A stretch of DNA of 64,000 nt from Triplophysa rosa (taxonomy: Eukaryota > Chordata > Actinopteri > Cypriniformes > Nemacheilidae): assembly GCF_024868665.1 (NCBI RefSeq), contig NC_079899.1, positions 24,049,572 through 24,113,571 of the forward strand, read 5' to 3'. The first letter of the stretch is position 1; each line of letters opens with the position of its first letter. Shown one piece after another: positions 1-11,899 of this stretch. Below the pieces are notes generated by a model, which had not been told where the DNA came from, ran no database searches, and saw nothing but the letters and a program-made list of their open reading frames with translations. A program made the translations under genes and the position numbers.

Positions 1-1178
1 ACAAATCAAGCACAACAAATGTGTGTTTGAAAAGTAAAACGGTCAATTTTGGTTACCTGCTATTTTCCCATCCTCACCAACCGGCTGACATGTCACCTAT
101 GGATCTTTAGATTGTGAGAGTCCCGGCTGCTAAATGCAGCTATCGATAGCTCGCTCGGTCGAGGAAAGGCAGAGGACGACGAGATTATTGACATTGACCA
201 GCACAAGCAAGGTCAAGTTCAGGGGCCATCGCAACTGAATCGATACTCCGGGATGAGCAAAAGAAAATAATGGAAAAAAAACTCATCTAATTTGGAAATG
301 CATTCATTACGGCAAACCGCATTACAGCGCAGGCTGCATGGACCGCATGGATGCAGTGCAGCTATACGGATAGACAATCCATTACCAAAGTGCAAGCAGC
401 AGGCTTCTCTTAATAACCCCAACCAAACCCATCCAGGCCTGCAGGACACGCGCTGGCACAAATCTGGCAGCGATTCAGGTTGCCTCGACTGCTTTCGGGG
501 GAAAACATCACCTGATGTAACTCAAACGTACCCTGAGGTGCAGTTACACCAAATTTTGTGCTCAATTTAGAGCAGAAACATAAGCAAACGTGATGATGAT
601 TTTCTCTTTCGCTGTGAAGATCAAAGTTTGACTGAAACTTCGAAGCTGAACAGTTTGCAGTGTTGTGGAAAAGATGTACTATAGATGTTATCATACACTG
701 TATATTCTGTCACTTATTATTTATTAAAAACAAAAGCCCTTGAGGATGACATCATATCCTGTTGCCAATATTCGCTGCAGGGTTCAAAATATTTCTGCAC
801 GCAGAAACCTGTGTGACTCCACTGCTTTTCTGCAAAAGGAAGCGCTCTGATTGGCGGATTCGGGTTTGCTGAAAAAGCTTCATAAACCCTGAAGTACTTG
901 GTCAGCATTTGACGATTAACTTTGCTTACACTATTTAATAATTCAAACATCATGATGATAAAGCCATGGGAGAAAACGCTCAGCATGGACGATTCAGTCA
1001 AACGGAATACAATATTAAGACATTAAAACACCAGCAGAGAATCTGAAAACAACTAGCTTACAAAAACGACCACACTTTTCCTCTGGCATTTTTGTTTTAT
1101 GGGCTTTCTGGCTTTACACAATAAGATTTTGAAACACAGGCCAGATTCAAACCTGCATCACTGTGTGCACGACAGCTC
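1..1178. other. unassigned intronic sequence
   Basis: Unique-looking, with only short open frames on both strands that overlap one another. I see no domain, repeat terminus or tandem structure here. Confidence 0.5.
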
Positions 1179-1471
1179 TTAAAGGGACAGTCCATCCAAA
1201 AATAAAAAAGCATTTATTCACCCTCATGTCATTCCAAACCTGTATAACTTTCTTTCTTCTGCACAACACAAAAGATATTTTGAAAAATGTTGGTAAGCAA
1301 ACAACGTTGGCCCCCATTGACTTCCATTATATGGGTACAAAACCACCAAGACATTTCTCAAAATATCTTTTTTTGTGTAACACAGATTAGAGTCATTTAA
1401 AAGTTTTGAACGACACAAGAGTAGAAAAAGAATGACAGAATTTGTATTTTTTGGGTGAACTATCCCTTTAA
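1179..1471. mobile_element. palindromic TTAA-bounded MITE, copy 1 (full length)
   Basis: Begins TTAAAGGGACAGTCCATCC and ends TGGGTGAACTATCCCTTTAA. The interior is a large inverted repeat (AAAGATATTTTGAAAAATG facing CATTTCTCAAAATATCTTTT). This element family is abundant in cyprinid genomes. It has no coding capacity, and a TTAA tetranucleotide sits at each end. Confidence 0.85.
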
Positions 1472-1714
1472 TGTGGCAGGCCACATCTCCAACTGACCAC
1501 ACTGTTCCACTTTCCGTCGGTTTTGAAGCGTTTCTTTGAACTGAAACACATAATGGCTGATGTCATGGTTGAGGTGTGTTTTGTTGAAGGGCTAAAGGAA
1601 CATCAAGGCCAGTCTATGTACCATGAAGTCTTTGTTTTCCAGACACTTTTCTCTCACAGTTCACAACTGCAGCATTACCTGCACAATCCTGTCTGCCTCC
1701 GACCCTTCCTTGAC

Positions 1715-1843
1715 ACACCACACACATCAAAACACGCACGCACGCACACACACTCGAATACCGCCACGCTGTCCTCCAGAGATGTCCTTGACGTCCTACA
1801 CATCCGATCTGGCAAAGTGCCCAAGACCAAGACAGTTAGGATG

Positions 1844-1890
<47 letters not shown>

Positions 1891-1925
1891 GTGCGTGCGT
1901 GTGTGTGTGTGCGTGCATGCATGCA
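1715..1925. repeat. CA/CGCA microsatellite and (GT)n microsatellite
   Basis: Interrupted CA/CGCA repeats at ~1715-1754, then an almost pure GT run at 1849-1925 with GCGT and GCAT interruptions near its end. Open frames across it are low-complexity shadows. Confidence 0.95.
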
Positions 1926-2308
1926 CATATAGGAAAAAACCCACAAATGAGATCTCTTTAATATCTCAAGTGTTTCTTATAGACAGTGGTGAGATTAAAT
2001 GGAGAGCCAACAGAGACTTTTACTTGTTTTTCCAGCCTCTGAAATGTTATAAAGAATCAGACCCTAGCAATTTCATGTGTTAAAATAATATTCCTAGTCG
2101 TTCCTTATTTGATACAAATAAAATAAATTACTGCAAAAACTGTACTCCCAAAAACAGAGTCTAACCATTAGAATAAATACATTAGAATACGATTAAACAG
2201 AAACACAAGTTTAGTCAAATGTGACAAAATATCTAAACATTGTCTTAAGCATTGTCTTGAAATTTCCCAGTCTTCAGTTAAAAGTCAGATAATTCAATAT
2301 CTGATAAT

Positions 2309-2530
2309 AAAAGGGACAGTTCTCCCGAGAAATGACAATTCTTTCATCTTTTACTCTGTATTACTATATGATTTTCTTCTGCAGAACACAAAAGAAGAAA
2401 TTATGAAAAATGTTGGTCACCAAACAACATTGGCCCCCAATATTGTATTGACACAAAACCACTAAACATTTCTCAAAATATCTTCTTTTGTGTTCCACAG
2501 AAGAAAAAAGTAATTGAATGAATAAATGAA
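2309..2530. mobile_element. palindromic TTAA-bounded MITE, copy 2 (right end lost)
   Basis: Left end AAAGGGACAGTTCTCCC is followed by the two inverted AAATAT/ATATCTT arms and the CACAGAAGAAAAAAG motif. The canonical TGAACTATCCCTTTAA terminus is absent. Confidence 0.7.
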
Positions 2531-3810
2531 TCTCTATACCCTCTGTGTATGTCATCAAATACCTCTATTTCAATGTCTTTCTGAGCAATTTTAAGCGAAA
2601 CATCAAAGACAAAAGTGAAGAAACAATAACTAAGAACATTATTACATCTCTTGAGGTATGAAAAAGCAACTTCTGAGCAACGAAACATCCCTCTGAGCGT
2701 GAGAGAGCAGGACTGAAAGAAGGAGACAGACAAGATGACAGCCTATACGTTGAGAAGATATTCAGTGCGATTGCTGCAGAATGAGAGCTGAAAAAGCCGG
2801 ATAATCGCTGTGGGCAATCAACAGAAGGCGAGACGAGACGAGACACAGGCTTCACGCTATTGAATCTATAACATAGATGATTGCAGACACATTCAGACCG
2901 CGGTGGAACAACCTGTAATGCCACGGCAACAGAAGTAGTCGAGGATACAGGCTAGAGGATGAGAGACAGAGAGAAAGAGAGAGAGAGGTGTAGAGGTGGA
3001 AGTCTGTACACGAGCCGTGGCGTTCACACATTGAAAGGCTGATGTTTCAGGCTGCCAAACAACATAATGAGTCGTTGAGGCAGAAAAATATTAGCACCAG
3101 GGGAATATTTGGAACGTCTCTCGGAGAGAGTAATTAGGAGCTAACCCACAATGACACGATGATCCAGAGAGGAAAGGAAAACAAGAGAACAAAAAAAAAA
3201 AGATCTCCGGAGCTCCAGACTGATGGGCATGCCATTTATGAGGTGATGGTGTGACCATATGGACCTTCACTGATTCAACATTACACCAACTTGAGGAATT
3301 AAAAAAAAAAGAAGAAAAAAAAATACACAGATTGGGGAAGAATAAATATTGCAATAAAGCAATAAATGTAGATACTATATTATTTTCATTTAAAGAAAAG
3401 AGACATCTGTGTAGAGCTAAGAAGCACCGTGTCAGATTAATGTGCAATAATTCGCATTTTTCTTTTCTTTTTTTAACGCCATGTCAGCTTCTATGGCTAT
3501 GTTTATGACAAGAGACGTGTTTAATAATAATAATAAAAAACAAAACTAATATGTTTAATATTCATTTTTCCTAAAAACTGTAGGACAACATTTGGATTAA
3601 CTTGATTCAAACTTTTTAAAAAATGTCAACAGAATAAAGTAAGTTTATCACAGGGCTAATACGGTCTAATAAATTGCATTTAAAAAATAATTTGTACACA
3701 TAAATGTCTGTTTGTCTTTAAAACCGACAAAAGCTTATATAAATATACACTGCATATTAAATAATAAAACTGATTATGATTAAGTAAAAATAAATTATGA
3801 TTAAGTTTGA
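2531..3810. other. unassigned intronic sequence with a purine-rich tract
   Basis: Contains a GA-rich run at ~2959-2988 and short A-runs near 3190-3200 and 3300-3325. The remainder is A/T-rich. No gene or repeat terminus recognised. Confidence 0.5.
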
Positions 3811-3938
3811 TTTCCTTTAGCTCAGTGGTTAGAGCATGGCGTTAGCAAGGGATTGCACATACTCAAAAATTAATGTATAGTATAATGCAATGTAAGTCAC
3901 TTTGGATAAAAGCGTCTGCCAAAATGAATAAATGTATA
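3811..3938 (+). mobile_element. tRNA-derived SINE, degraded
   Basis: A tRNA-like head (TAGCTCAGTGGTTAGAGCAT, a pol III A-box match) is followed by a shortened body and the teleost SINE/LINE-type tail GTCACTTTGGATAAAAGCG with TCTGCCAAAATGAATAAATG. The B-box region is poorly preserved, so this is a fossil SINE rather than a tRNA gene. Confidence 0.8.
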
Positions 3939-4499
3939 AACTTATCATTTGAACGTTTAGGGTCATTTACTTATTTATTTTTTAACATTTTGGAATAATA
4001 TCAAACGCAACAAAATTAGGGAATAATACAAATGTGAATTACGTTGTGATAAAAATGCTATATTTCAGCATCTTCAGTGTTGTCACTCTTCCTAGAATTT
4101 GCAAAAATGTGTCAGAATAAAAAATTCACAGGATTATTTCCATAACAGATCTATGCACACAAATTGCTTGCATTTGGGAAACACCCCTATGACACATTAA
4201 ACAGCTGTCTGGGTAGGCAGCTCAGCACGTTTTGTAACAGAGGTTGTGTGCGTGTCTGCGATAGTTGCACTACAATAGAGCAACAGGAATGAGCATCAGA
4301 CATAAGTGTCAGAATCTGTGCTCATGTCCAGGTAGACTAAAAGCATGTCAGGTGCACCTCTGGGAAACTACCTGTGTCGTAAAAATTAATGAACTCTGCG
4401 CTGCTCGCCGCCCTGCTCCACCAAATTACATTTTCAGCCTCACAACTCCAGGACATGCTGGGTGGCTTGATGCTTCGCAGCTATCCATCTTTCCGCAGA

Positions 4500-4790
4500 G
4501 CCAATTTTCATTTAAACCTAATTAGAAGCCTGAAATGAACATTATGCATTAGATAAAGCGTCGGAAAAGTGGAACTATCCTCGGAGAACTACTGGAAAAA
4601 TGGGGGGAATATGAAGGGACTCGGAGAGGGAGGTGGTAAGAATTAATTACTAGCCATTAGGGTACGAGTCATCTCAATGCAAATGTTGAGTTAAATGGAG
4701 GAATTAGTCCCTCAGTTGTGTTAAAAACTACGCGTTGATTTAGTACGGTACAACTAGTTCATTACGCAGAGGTCAGAGTTAGAGACGTCG
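4500..4790. promoter_or_regulatory. candidate conserved noncoding block
   Basis: Repeat-free block with a CTAATTAG palindrome (4518-4525), AATTAATTAC (4641-4650) and a perfect octamer ATGCAAAT (4677-4684). Homeodomain and POU motifs clustered in an npas3 intron suggest a neural or developmental enhancer. This is inference; conservation is untested. Confidence 0.35.
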
Positions 4791-5072
4791 GAAGTGCACA
4801 TGGCCACGCTCGCAAGCGCTCATGTGTCAACAAAAATGAAAGGGAACAGGATCTTCCTGACGTCTGAGCTCTCTCTGCTGTCCATCCACACCATTTATAA
4901 AAACAAAGCTACAAAAATATGTAATTTAGAAACGATTATCTTTGTCATGATTATATTACTTTGTTTTGGCTTTTAGCATGAATATGTTAGCCTTAAGGAT
5001 ACGTATCTACAATTTATAAACTTGCATTTGGAAGATACAAGTCATCAAAAAAAGTCTCTCATCTCCGCCAAT

Positions 5073-5431
5073 GGACCCTTTTCACGTTTCCAGGTTTCTA
5101 AGCAGCGGAAGTCGTCATAGTTGGGTAAACTTTCTCATTTGCACAACTACCAAAACAAAAACTCAATGATAGTGTTTTCACTAGTTTCAACAAAACGCAA
5201 AAAATAGAGTCTGATAACGGCAGTCAAAAGAGAGAATGATGTCAAATTTACCGTGCCTTCCATAGACAATGTATAAGAAACACCCTCGCATTAGCGTTAA
5301 CTATTTTTTGTAATTTGATGCATAGGTATAAACGTACATACATAAAAAAAAGAAAATATAAACAACTTTGGAGGTTTTACGATGCTGATGACAGTTGAAC
5401 ACGCGTCATCACAGTCTTTTGAAAAAGGTCC
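5073..5431. mobile_element. probable short terminal-inverted-repeat element
   Basis: Left end GGACCCTTTTCACGTTTCC and right end TTTTGAAAAAGGTCC form an imperfect inverted pair. The interior (CGGAAGTCGTCATAGTTGGG and so on) resembles a dispersed cyprinid repeat. No target duplication was identified. Confidence 0.5.
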
Positions 5432-6174
5432 ATAAAAATTTTGATCATTCTGCATTTCAGCTTCGCTATTGGTTATTTTAATAGAAGGAGGGGCCACTGA
5501 ATATGCCCCGCCCACAATTTCTGTTTCCGTTAAAATGATCGAAGAAATCTGCACATTTCAAGCCACTTCTGTGGGTCTTTAAAGTCAAAATAAAAAAGCA
5601 CAGCTTATTTGACTTGTAAATTCAAATGAAACAGGATGTTAAAAATGCCATCAAGGGCGGAATATAATTTCATCCATCACATTTTCTGGAATCATGAAAC
5701 ATGACAACAGATATTTAATATTTACATATAGACATCATAACAGGGCAGGTCTTTAATTTAAAACATCAAAGGCACCACACATAAACACAAACTAATAGTG
5801 TTGTGCTTTAGTTTAAACAGAGAAGAAACTCTGACCCAACAGTATCAAGCATTACCGTGGTTTCATTAAGATCAATATCACACCCGTTTGTACTCGGCAT
5901 TATCTGCAAGCTCTTCCAAACTACTCCCTTATATTTATCAAAACACAAACTTGCAGGTGACGTCCTGTCTCTGTAACTGTACCCGCCTTGGGTTTCTGTA
6001 TCCACGAATGCAAAGCAGATGTTTCCACTATTATCACGGAATAACAGAACAGTGCAAGTAAAGCCACGAGCCGCAGGTCTTATCGTCCGTACCTCTTATC
6101 TCTTCTCTCTCCACTGCGTTTTAAAGATCTCTCCTACAGAAAGCAGTGTAATGGATCTCTCTACACTCCCTGCA

Positions 6175-6205
<31 letters not shown>

Positions 6206-6854
6206 TGACACACTTGCCCTTGGCAGAGAATTAGGTGAGGGAACAGGTCAATTTCGCATGTTGTGTGTGTGAGTTTCCTCAAGAAAGCAGCCCTGGCTTT
6301 GTCCTCCTCGACAGACTGATTGCTTTTGTGCTCCGATTGCTTCTTTCCCAACCGCCCACTATCACTACAAACCCTCTCAACAACCCCCCCCCGGCCTACC
6401 CTTTAAAACCTGCTTAAAGTATTTTGTCCGGGATTGCATTAGCGAACCAGAAATTAATCTACCATTACGGGGAATATTGAAGACCGCGAACCTTTGAGGG
6501 TGGCGGCAATAAAATAGTTTAACTGCTGTACTGAAAACATGATTGGTCAGAAGCAGCCAGTGAGTGTTTTATCATGTGCTAAAGAGCAAACGGAGAAGAG
6601 AAAATGGATTAAATGAAAGAGAGTAGCGGAAAAGAGCGTTTCTTCAGAAGACAGACGGGCAGCATTGAAATACTAGAAGACAGACGGTTTTGGGGGGGAA
6701 ATGCAGACGGAAATGAACAGAGACCAACTGTGACGTCATGTTCAAACCAGCTGTGACAAGCAAAACATGACCAATGTCTAAGTTTGTCACATGTGACATT
6801 GTGCTGGGTAGCTCCGCCCACAGTAAAATCCTCAACAATATATTGAACATGCAT
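5432..6854. other. unassigned intronic sequence with one (GT)n tract
   Basis: A short (GT)n microsatellite lies at 6175-6202. The rest is mixed-composition sequence with no recognisable element. A C-run occurs near 6385. Confidence 0.5.
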
Positions 6855-7352
6855 GGGCCGGTATGCGATTTTGACGGTATGGTAGCCTTGCGCCCAAAAA
6901 AATATCACGGTTTCACGGTATGGCTGTGTTGCAATTACAGCTTTAAAATGTGTTCTTTTAAGTGTCTGGCCAATACACAGTATATTTGTTTTTTAAGCAA
7001 CACAAAATATTTGGAACAGTAGTACACATGTACAGTATATGTCAGGTTAAATCTGTGCTTGCCAAACTTTTGAAAGCATGCGACCCCTTTCTAGTCATGT
7101 GTTTACATGCATTTCTAATGATTCAACTTACATGCACACACAAATATATATAAATGAAATGCAGATGAGCAAACAACAAATTAAGAATAAACAAAAAATA
7201 GCACAGAACCTGACAGATTCTTGCACTTTCCGTCTTGGATGAGACAAAAAAAACCACTTTACACCTTGGGGACGGTATAACAGAAAATTTGAGTGGTTTT
7301 AAAACCTTGACTGTTTCCAACCGCGGTATACCTTGAAACCGGTGATCGGCCC
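6855..7352. mobile_element. terminal-inverted-repeat element flanked by ATGCAT
   Basis: Starts GGGCCGGTATGCGATTTTG and ends GGTGATCGGCCC; ATGCAT lies directly outside both ends (6849-6854 and 7353-7358). The interior carries the TATCACGGTTTCACGGTATG and CCGCGGTATACC motifs of a common fish repeat. Because ATGCAT is itself a palindrome, it could be a 6-bp target duplication or part of the terminal repeat. No transposase. Confidence 0.7.
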
Positions 7353-7754
7353 ATGCATAATATTTAATATCAAATTATGTCTTTAATTGTGTCTTTCTGG
7401 ACAGAAAGAATAATACGTGGCACATGTGAAAAGCTTTCCACAGATATGGCACATTTATTTATGACAAGCAAAAACCTGATTTACCTCTGGATGCCAACAC
7501 TGAGATAACTCACAAGCTGTCTCTAAGACTGTTCGAAGGGGGGATTTCACATGCAAAACAGCAAAGATTCCCAGAAAACATTGTCCTAACCAGCAACCCA
7601 ACAAAACAAGACATTCTCGCTGCCGTTTCAGAGAAACTCTATTGGTGCGAAATCACATTCACACAGCTGCATACAGTATTAATCGTCAACCACATTCAAT
7701 TTCGTTTTTTTAGTTCTAGTACAACATAAGAAAACAAATACAAACTCAACAAGA

Positions 7755-8450
7755 TGGATTATAATCGATGCACTGTTTTCAATGGTGTGGTTCAGAGATG
7801 ACGTATTCTTGTAGGCTAACCCAGAAGTAAGCGCCGCGCTGGTTCCCTCGACCGAAAGCCTATGCATTTTTCCCTTAGACTTTTGGAAAAATCGCAAAAA
7901 ACAAGATCTGCGATTAACAAACGTTCATTATGTTTACACGTTTTGTCTATCAAGATAATCTTTACAGATTAACACAATATTTGCTATTTTCAAACCCTAA
8001 ATACAATCGCCAGAAGTAAAAAGCTAGCACGATGCTATAAACAGACTACACTATGGTCGCACGATATCAACGTCACCACCACCAATCCTCCAACAACTTT
8101 CTCAAATTTTATTAAAATCGTGTTCCCTGGCAAGTGATTACTCCGTGAACGATCCCCAACGATTATAGACATTTGTGCCCAGGTTGCATTATTTGTGTGT
8201 TTGACGTCTAACATCCCCGCCGAAGGAAGAGTCACTTTTAGCAACTTGTTAGCGACCGCCATTTTAAAGACACAATAAAGGTTTAAAAATCACAGGCGGG
8301 TTATAACTGGTGTGTTTTATGTCATACCTGAAAATATTGAGAGGTTTTGTTAGCCACAGACCTTATATTTCAAAACCCATAGACTTTGGTGCGAACCAGA
8401 AGTCTTAAATTCTAACTCGCTTTCGGGGGTTTGCATACAAAAATAAGTAA
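7755..8450. repeat. possible dispersed repeat
   Basis: The stretch around GGTTCCCTCGACCGAAAGCC and CCCATAGACTTTGGTGCG has the look of a dispersed cyprinid repeat. I could not define termini or a second copy in this window. It may simply be unique intron. Confidence 0.3.
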
Positions 8451-9308
8451 TCTCTGCCGTACTCAATTAGTGTTGTGCAGGCACAGTGAATGATGGGAAA
8501 TGTAGTTTCTGTCATCCCGAAAATCTATGAATCTTTTCATGTTGATTTTTGAAACCGAAAAGTGATGTACATGTGCATACAATGTAAAGAACAGAAGAAT
8601 ACATCATACAGTAATATTCAAGGCTTGGGCAAAGAACCCCAGACCACAAAGCATTCAACAGCAATGGAGGACTTCTATCTCATTCACCCTGAATGATTGT
8701 GTGACAGGGACTGTGGGTCTCACATTGGGGCGAGTCCAGCAAGGATGACCTGGGTGATGGTGGTGGGCTTCCTGCATTTAATGAGGCAGTTCAGTGGATC
8801 GTCTCTACGTCAGCAAGAACCAGGGTCACAAACACACAGTGAGGTGCTGAGGTAATCACCCTTTCTAGTTAGTAGTGTGCAGGAATATGCATGTCAGCAA
8901 ACGCTGTCACCAGCGCAGTCAGGGCCGGAGCTCTCCACTGAGTTTGCTGAGTAATGAGGCGAACACGAGCGCGTTTCACGGCTGCAGCCTCCACTGAAGG
9001 TGTTTTCCATGTAACGTCTGACTAATCAGAACAGAGAAACTCTTACTTACTGTATCTCAGCTTGAGTGCTCACAGAAGCTTCTGCAAGACACAGGACATC
9101 TGCTCTTTTAGTCAAAGAGATGAGGAAGTGTACGGTTGACTGCCTCTGATCTACAGAAACAGTTGCAAGAAACACACAGGATCAAACGAAAGAGTAGTCC
9201 TATTTCTAGACTAAACACTTTTCTACACATCTGACAAAATGTATTGACAGAGGAAACAAAAGCAAAGCTTGGACCAGTAAGCAATCACCTGGCGACGACT
9301 TACTGTGC
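8450..9308. other. unassigned intronic sequence
   Basis: Unique-looking, mixed composition. The part from ~8880 to 9060 is GC-richer and repeat-free and could be regulatory, but nothing specific supports that. Confidence 0.4.
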
Positions 9309-9596
9309 GTTCACACAGCCGCCGTCGAGAGCGTCAAAGTGGCGCGGCGCGTCTTGGCCGTTGAGGGCGTCGAGGAGAGTTGAAATCAGGTCAACTTTAT
9401 GGTAATGAGCTATGACGCGGTTAGGCGGCAATCAATCAGAACGTAGAAGTCCACCGCTTGAGAGGATTCCAGAGAACGCAGCCCTGTAAACTCTGGTCTA
9501 CGTCAGAGCGCCAGAGCGTCCACGAATCTTTCTACAGCGTTGTTGGCAGGGCGGCCAGAGCGATTTTTCAACGCTCTCGACGGCGGCGGTGTGAAC
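9309..9596. mobile_element. GC-rich MITE with 26-bp terminal inverted repeats
   Basis: The left terminus (9309-9334, starting GTTCACACAGCCGCCGTCGA) matches the reverse complement of the right terminus (9571-9596, ending CGGCGGCGGTGTGAAC) with one mismatch in 26. The interior is GC-rich and noncoding. No clear flanking duplication. Confidence 0.75.
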
Positions 9597-10780
9597 TTTC
9601 TTGGACACAAATTTTAAATCCTTAAATCCTTATAGAACAACGCAGTCACAACAAAATCTCCAACACTTCTGCTGTAACACTAAACAGTTTGCATAAAAGA
9701 AGAGAATGAAACATTAGACGGGGTCTGTGTTTGAAACAAGCCTCAGATGAGTTCAAAAGAAGCGTTTTTTGAAAGCAGCACTTCAACACTTTGCACCCGA
9801 ACAGCCGTGGGGCTGAGAACAGCAGCCCGGGCTAAACTCACCGCTTAGAAGCGCAAGACCCTCATAAAACGCCTTCTAATTGTGCCGATTATGTGTGTTG
9901 GCTTCAGATAAAACGTGTTGTGGTTTTGTGGTGCACGATTCAATGGAAACGAGCGGCGTGTTGCAGAATACAAACTTTAACAAAGGCTGTTAGACGCTAT
10001 TTGATCGAGAGACAAAAAACACCTTTTATCTGATTCCCGGGTATGAGTCGCGGTTAAATATGTCCAGAGAGGATTTGAAACAGAAGCGATGACGAATCAC
10101 AAACAAACATGTTCATTTGGATGTGGCCGGTTTACTTAAAAGTCGAAAAGGATGACAGATTTGTCTTTGATTTAACAGATGCAATGGAAATTTTAGAAGG
10201 CTAGACAAGTTTTAAAGATGAAAAAAATCCATGTGATTACACCTTAAAACCTGTTGCGTTTCACACCAAAATAATAGAAAAGGTATAAAAATATATACTG
10301 TGTATACAAACACATATGTGTGTTATATGTTCTTGTAATGTTCTGAAGAAAACATTATGACTTTAAATATTAATTGTGATTTTAGAGTTGAATATGTCTC
10401 ATTTTGACAGGTTTGCATATATTTACTGACTGTAAAACCCATGTTCTGCTTCTCAAAGCATGCAGCTAATAAAATACATCTCATTTTTCAAACCTTGTTT
10501 GGCCGAACAGTCGGAAGAAGGCGAACTGCAAATGTTTACCAGGTTCCCTCTCGAAAGCCGATGGTCTTTTGAAGTAAATAAATTCTGCTTATTTCCATGT
10601 TTTCAGACACCCTACCGCCTTGTTTGCGGCGGAACCAACAAGTGCATTTTACACCAGATTTACATTTAAAAGGGGCCCCGCGTGCAATGTAAAATAAGTG
10701 TTGATTCGAAGAAATATCAGCTGTGAAATCGATTGAGGGCGCGGAGCTCCCGAGCGAACGCTCGGCGGCTGTCCGTGGCC
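9597..10780. other. unassigned intronic sequence
   Basis: No repeat termini, tandem structure or coding signal seen. Short open frames at ~10460-10790 overlap on opposite strands and have no recognisable domain. Confidence 0.45.
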
Positions 10781-11260
10781 TTTCCAGCCACACGCGCAGG
10801 CTACTTCAAAAGCCAATTAGTGTGATTTCACATTCCCAAGCAGCTGAATAATTTCATGTAATTTTCAGCCACGCTGGATGGAGGCCAAGTTTGTTGGAAA
10901 GCGCATCCCCCCCCTCCAACCCCTCTGCCTGCTTCCTCACCCCCAGATTCTTCCACGGCCCTTGTTTTTACCCCGATGCCTTTCCGTGTGTGTTTGGGAT
11001 AATTTGGAAATCTTGTTGAAACCCGGCTGTCCTAATTACACGCGTATCAGCGCGCACGCTGTCCCCGTTACCCGGCCTTCTCCCACAGGAGCACGGTCAC
11101 TCGCGGCCTCCGCGCGCACACACTAATTTCATCTCGCCGTGGCCTGTCAAACATCCAGCCTGTCTGAACACTTTTAATCGATTAGCTGAATGTCTCTATA
11201 ATACATCAGCAGCTGGCAGGCAGAAGGGATTCGGCGCTGGGACACTTTAATTACTGTACC
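10780..11260. promoter_or_regulatory. candidate conserved noncoding block
   Basis: Repeat-free block with CCAATTAGTGTGATTTC near 10812 and a 10-bp palindrome TAATCGATTA at 11175-11184, which has the TAAT-NN-ATTA layout of paired-class homeodomain dimers. Low stop density produces an 82-codon open frame that looks accidental. Inferred enhancer candidate. Confidence 0.35.
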
Positions 11261-11549
11261 TGTGTACCAGCACAATGACGGCCGAAACGCTGATGTTACG
11301 GCACCGGAGTCTGCCCTGCAGCCCGGCTAACTTGGTCTGTAGACACACCGTATGTAATGTGGACATGATGAAAATATATGAACTCCAACAGCTACAATAA
11401 TGCAAATACATTCTATTTGAACATATAAAGAACATTTCTGAATGATTAAATGATACGTGAGTTTCAGGAAAACAAAGCCGTTTGTGTCTACTAGGACATT
11501 ACCATTTTCTAGGTTCATTAAAATTCCAGCATTATTAACATTATTTGGA

Positions 11550-11750
11550 CCAAAAATGATTTATTCACCCTCATGTCATTCAAAACTTGTATGTAACTCT
11601 TACTTCTGTGAAACATAAAAGAAGATATTTTGAGAAATGTCTCTGCGGTTTGGAAGTCAATGGGGGCCAATGTTGTTTGGTTATCAACATTCTTCAAAAT
11701 ATCTTTTTTTGTGTTCTGCAGAAGAAAGTCGAACCACAACTGTTACAGAA
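11550..11750. mobile_element. palindromic MITE, copy 3 (both ends degraded)
   Basis: Core arms TTATTCACCCTCATGTCATT, GAAGATATTTTGAGAAATG, ATTCTTCAAAATATC and TGTGTTCTGCAGAAGAAAG are present. The terminal TTAAAGGG sequences are not. It is an internal fragment. Confidence 0.75.
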
Positions 11751-11794
11751 ATACAATAATGAGATCATTTGTTTTTACTTAAACATTTTCTGTT

Positions 11795-11895
11795 ATCTAG
11801 AAACTACAGTTGCATGGATTTCACTCCAAGAATGATGATCCAACCACAGTTTTACTTGTATTTACTATGATTTTACTACATCTGTCATAGTTTAA
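11795..11895. repeat. fragment of CCATGGTTTTAC-type repeat
   Basis: Contains AACCACAGTTTTACTTG and ACTATGATTTTACTAC. These resemble the larger copy at 42222-42592. Confidence 0.45.
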
Positions 11896-11899
11896 CTGC

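Noticed and set aside
1523..2083. 186-codon plus-strand frame
   Set aside because: Runs through the CA and GT microsatellites, giving Cys-Val repeats; no domain on either side.
3811..3845. tRNA gene
   Set aside because: Only the A-box half resembles a tRNA; no cloverleaf, and the SINE tail follows directly.
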